DNA from: Hofstenia miamia
Lineage: Eukaryota; Xenacoelomorpha; Acoela
Direction: 5' to 3'
Assembly (NCBI GenBank): GCA_004352715.1
Contig: SCFE01000039.1
Location: 1,689,966-1,753,965 of the forward strand
Length of the DNA stretch: 64,000 bases
Positions 60,083 through 64,000 of this stretch are shown here, piece by piece. The stretch's first letter is position 1; each line of letters starts with the position of its first letter. The position numbers and the translations under genes are program-made. The notes below the pieces were generated by a model, which saw nothing but the letters and a program-made list of their open reading frames with translations, was not told the origin of the DNA and made no database searches.

Positions 60083-63060
60083 TATTAGAAATTGTTCAGC
60101 AAAACATTCATTTCAAGGGCATAGATTGCTTGATTAGTTGTCTTCTTTATTTCTTCAATTGTATTTGCTTCATTATATTCCTGACATACAGCACATGACA
60201 ATATACTCTCACTACGCATGACAGCATGGATATGTGATTTTGAGAGCAAGGTGATGTAAATTTTGAAGAAGATCCTTGTTACGTATTCACTTCTAGGTCG
60301 AAGCTCTTAATTTTTTGTACAGCAGCAGAAAGACAATAAACATAGCAATTTTCCTTTGAATCTTTGATGAACCTTTTCCAAAAATTAATTGTGGCATATT
60401 TCTCACCCAATATTATCAATGGTTGACTAACTTGTTCATAAGGTAGTTTATGAAACTCAGATTAGAATAGAATTTTAAAATAATTATTTGAATGTTCACA
60501 AATTGAAAGATAAAGATGCTTTAAATATATTTATATATTTTTTTATAAGAAATTTTCCAGCAAAACATTCATTTCAAGTGCATAGATTGCTTGATTAGTT
60601 GTCTACTTTATTTCTTCAATTGTATTTGCTTCATTATATTCCTGACATACAGCACATGACAATATACTCTCACTACGCATGACAGCATGGATATGTGATT
60701 TTGAGAGCAAGGTGATGTAAATTTTGAAGAAGATCCTTGTTACGTATTCACTTCTAGGTCGAAGCTCTTAATTTTTTGTACAGCAGCAGAAAGACAATAA
60801 ACATAGCAATTTTCCTTTGAATCTTTGATGAACCTTTTCCAAAAATTAATTGTGGCATATTTCTCACCCAATATTATCAATGGTTGACTAACTTGTTCAT
60901 AAGGTAGTTTATGAAACTCAGATTAGAATAGAATTTTAAAATAAATATTTGAATATTCACAAATTGAAAGATAAAGATGCTTTAAATATATTTATATATT
61001 TTTTTATAAGAAATTTTCCAGCAAAACATTCATTTCAAGTGCATAGATTGCTTGATTAGTTGTCTACTTTATTTCTTCAATTGTATTTGCTTCATTATAT
61101 TCCTGACATACAGCACATGACAATATACTCTCACTACGCATGACAGCATGGATATGTGATTTTGAGAGCAAGGTGATGTAAATTTTGAAGAAGATCCTTG
61201 TTACGTATTCACTTCTAGGTCGAAGCTCTTAATTTTTTGTACAGCAGCAGAAAGACAATAAACATAGCAATTTTCCTTTGAATCTTTGATGAACCTTTTC
61301 CAAAAATTAATTGTGGCATATTTCTCACCCAATATTATCAATGGTTGACTAACTTGTTCATAAGGTAGTTTATGAAACTCAGATTAGAATAGAATTTTAA
61401 AATAAATATTTGAATATTCACAAATTGAAAGATAAAGATGCTTTAAATATATTTATATATTTTTTTATAAGAAATTTTCCAGCAAAACATTCATTTCAAG
61501 TGCATAGATTGCTTGATTAGTTGTCTACTTTATTTCTTCAATTGTATTTGCTTCATTATATTCCTGACATACAGCACATGACAATATACTCTCACTACGC
61601 ATGACAGCATGGATATGTGATTTTGAGAGCAAGGTGATGTAAATTTTGAAGAAGATCCTTGTTACGTATTCACTTCTAGGTCGAAGCTCTTAATTTTTTG
61701 TACAGCAGCAGAAAGACAATAAACATAGCAATTTTCCTTTGAATCTTTGATGAACCTTTTCCAAAAATTAATTGTGGCATATTTCTCACCCAATATTATC
61801 AATGGTTGACTAACTTGTTCATAAGGTAGTTTATGAAACTCAGATTAGAATAGAATTTTAAAATAAATATTTGAATATTCACAAATTGAAAGATAAAGAT
61901 GCTTTAAATATATTTATATATTTTTTTATAAGAAATTTTCCAGCAAAACATTCATTTCAAGTGCATAGATTGCTTGATTAGTTGTCTACTTTATTTCTTC
62001 AATTGTATTTGCTTCATTATATTCCTGACATACAGCACATGACAATATACTCTCACTACGCATGACAGCATGGATATGTGATTTTGAGAGCAAGGTGATG
62101 TAAATTTTGAAGAAGATCCTTGTTACGTATTCACTTCTAGGTCGAAGCTCTTAATTTTTTGTACAGCAGCAGAAAGACAATAAACATAGCAATTTTCCTT
62201 TGAATCTTTGATGAACCTTTTCCAAAAATTAATTGTGGCATATTTCTCACCCAATATTATCAATGGTTGACTAACTTGTTCATAAGGTAGTTTATGAAAC
62301 TCAGATTAGAATAGAATTTTAAAATAAATATTTGAATATTCACAAATTGAAAGATAAAGATGCTTTAAATATATTTATATATTTTTTTATAAGAAATTTT
62401 CCAGCAAAACATTCATTTCAAGTGCATAGATTGCTTGATTAGTTGTCTACTTTATTTCTTCAATTGTATTTGCTTCATTATATTCCTGACATACAGCACA
62501 TGACAATATACTCTCACTACGCATGACAGCATGGATATGTGATTTTGAGAGCAAGGTGATGTAAATTTTGAAGAAGATCCTTGTTACGTATTCACTTCTA
62601 GGTCGAAGCTCTTAATTTTTTGTACAGCAGCAGAAAGACAATAAACATAGCAATTTTCCTTTGAATCTTTGATGAACCTTTTCCAAAAATTAATTGTGGC
62701 ATATTTCTCACCCAATATTATCAATGGTTGACTAACTTGTTCATAAGGTAGTTTATGAAACTCAGATTAGAATAGAATTTTAAAATAAATATTTGAATAT
62801 TCACAAATTGAAAGATAAAGATGCTTTAAATATATTTATATATTTTTTTATAAGAAATTTTCCAGCAAAACATTCATTTCAAGTGCATAGATTGCTTGAT
62901 TAGTTGTCTACTTTATTTCTTCAATTGTATTTGCTTCATTATATTCCTGACATACAGCACATGACAATATACTCTCACTACGCATGACAGCATGGATATG
63001 TGATTTTGAGAGCAAGGTGATGTAAATTTTGAAGAAGATCATTGTTACGTATTCACTTCT
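60083..63060 (-). repeat. 461-bp tandem array (satellite), about 6.5 near-identical units
   Basis: The marker CTGACATAC occurs at 60181, 60642, 61103, 61564, 62025, 62486 and 62947, exactly 461 bp apart each time. The central units appear identical by eye; only the first differs at a few positions, and the last diverges after 63060. On the minus strand every unit encodes KLPYEQVSQPLIILGEKYA then INFWKRFIKDSKENCYVYCL, followed by a stop, and in a shifted frame SILSCAVCQEYNEANTIEE. The first part aligns with the second half of the F-box in module III (EELCHPISQVCKHW to NEFWKKI), and the second with the linker of module IV (CFCESEEHNDPSKNEKQ). The unit thus seems to be a broken F-box/LRR gene fragment amplified as a satellite. 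Because 461 is not a multiple of three, no frame runs through the array. Confidence 0.85.
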
Positions 63061-63700
63061 AATTTGAGGCTCGCCATATTTCGTATGGCAGCAGAAAGAC
63101 AATAATCATATATCGATCTTTCCATTGAACTTTTGATGGCCCTTCTTCCAACCATTAGTTGTGGCATGTTTCAATAATATCAATGGTTGACACACTTTTC
63201 ATAAACCCATTTTTTCAAAATAGAATAAACTTTTAGAAATTATTTGAATATTCACAAATTGAAAGATAAATATAAATTACATATATATATATATATAAAT
63301 AGTTTAGGAAACTCAACTTAGAATAAGATTTTAAAATAATTGTTTGAATTTTCAGAAATTCAAAGATAAATATGCTTTATATTTATTTAAATATATTTTT
63401 TAGAATTTTTCTTCAAAGCAATCGTATGAGATGCATAGATTGTTCGATTTTTTACGTATTCACTTCTAATTTGAGGCTCTTAATTTTTCGTACACAACAG
63501 AAAGACAATAAACGTATGTCAATCTTTCCCTTAAACTTTTGATGACTCTTTTCCAACCTATTGTTTTGGCATATAGCTCACGCAATAATATTGATGGTTG
63601 AATGACTTTTTCATTAAGCAATTTATGGAACTCAACTTAGAATTAAATTTTATGATGATTATTTGAATGTTCTGAAATATATAGATAAATGTGTTTTGTG
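63061..63700 (-). repeat. Diverged right-edge units of the 461-bp array
   Basis: The segments 63061-63280, 63298-63400 and 63450-63690 each match parts of the unit (CAGAAAGACAATAA, AATCTTTCC, ATGGTTGA, TTATTTGAATGTTC phrases) with substitutions and deletions. They contain an (AT)n run at 63283-63297. Decay at the margins with homogeneity in the centre is the usual picture for satellite arrays. Confidence 0.65.
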
Positions 63701-64000
63701 CATATATATATTTCTTCATATTATCAAAACTATTTCTTTTCTTCATTAATTCCAATCATTTTGAATGATGCCATTTTAATATCTTTTGAAACAGCAGGTT
63801 TTTAATTTTTATTTTTTAAGTTTAGTAGATTCAAATCAGAAATATGTGACTTGGTGACATGTTGTTAACCCGGTTGAAAAAATTTAAATGAAAACAATAA
63901 TCAATGAGATTCAATTTTGATCTCACGTATTTTTTTTAATCGTTGTGCAGACTACAATTTGTCATCCCAAATCTCTGGTCCTATATTTCGAGTAATCTTC
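63700..64000. other. AT-rich DNA at the window edge
   Basis: No feature was recognised. A gene continuing beyond the window cannot be excluded. Confidence 0.4.

Noticed and set aside
60083-63060. CRISPR-like or gene-family array
   Set aside because: The whole 461-bp unit repeats without distinct spacers, and every unit carries the same stop and frame shift, so it is neither a CRISPR array nor a set of intact genes.

Overview
The window is AT-rich DNA (by eye roughly 70% A+T) with the look of an invertebrate animal nuclear genome. It has split coding sequence with GT-AG introns, an intronless rhodopsin-like receptor, an F-box/leucine-rich-repeat (LRR) family, Tc1 and hAT DNA transposons, non-LTR retrotransposons and many long (AT)n microsatellites. 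I cannot place it below Metazoa from the sequence alone. Four blocks of N (13829-14142, 21363-21592, 41168-41229, 51655-52654) all sit inside (AT)n tracts, so they are assembly breaks rather than biology.

Region by region: 1-13 kb is intergenic and holds a GC-rich hairpin, a 30-bp minisatellite ending in an hAT-like terminus, a dead but structurally complete Tc1-like transposon (9622-11247) and small hAT-like MITEs. From 14.3 to 19.7 kb two decayed minus-strand LINEs lie in tandem; the second is interrupted by a 389-bp hAT MITE. A foldback element with repeated internal copies of its own terminus lies at 21.6-22.1 kb. From 22.2 to 35.5 kb I see almost nothing but microsatellites and transposon scraps, with one possible exon near 33.0 kb.

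The best gene candidates are in the right half. They are a single-exon GPCR-like receptor (35595-36509, +), a 463-residue secreted cysteine-rich orphan protein (44534-45925, -) with a poly(A) signal, and a gene whose first two exons (50600-50701 and 50964-51219, +) join in phase through consensus splice sites. A second foldback MITE (46623-47011) carries the same kind of terminus as the 21.6-kb element.

The last 9 kb is the most unusual part. From 55.4 to 58.5 kb lies a minus-strand array of decaying F-box/LRR modules in scrambled order. From 59.6 to 63.7 kb an array with an exact 461-bp period appears to be built from the 5' part of that same gene family, so a gene fragment seems to have become a satellite. 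A segmental direct repeat (53271-53627 and 58941-59224) flanks the F-box/LRR array. No RNA genes or CRISPR arrays were seen. No operon-like or multi-gene pathway logic is visible; the genes appear independent.
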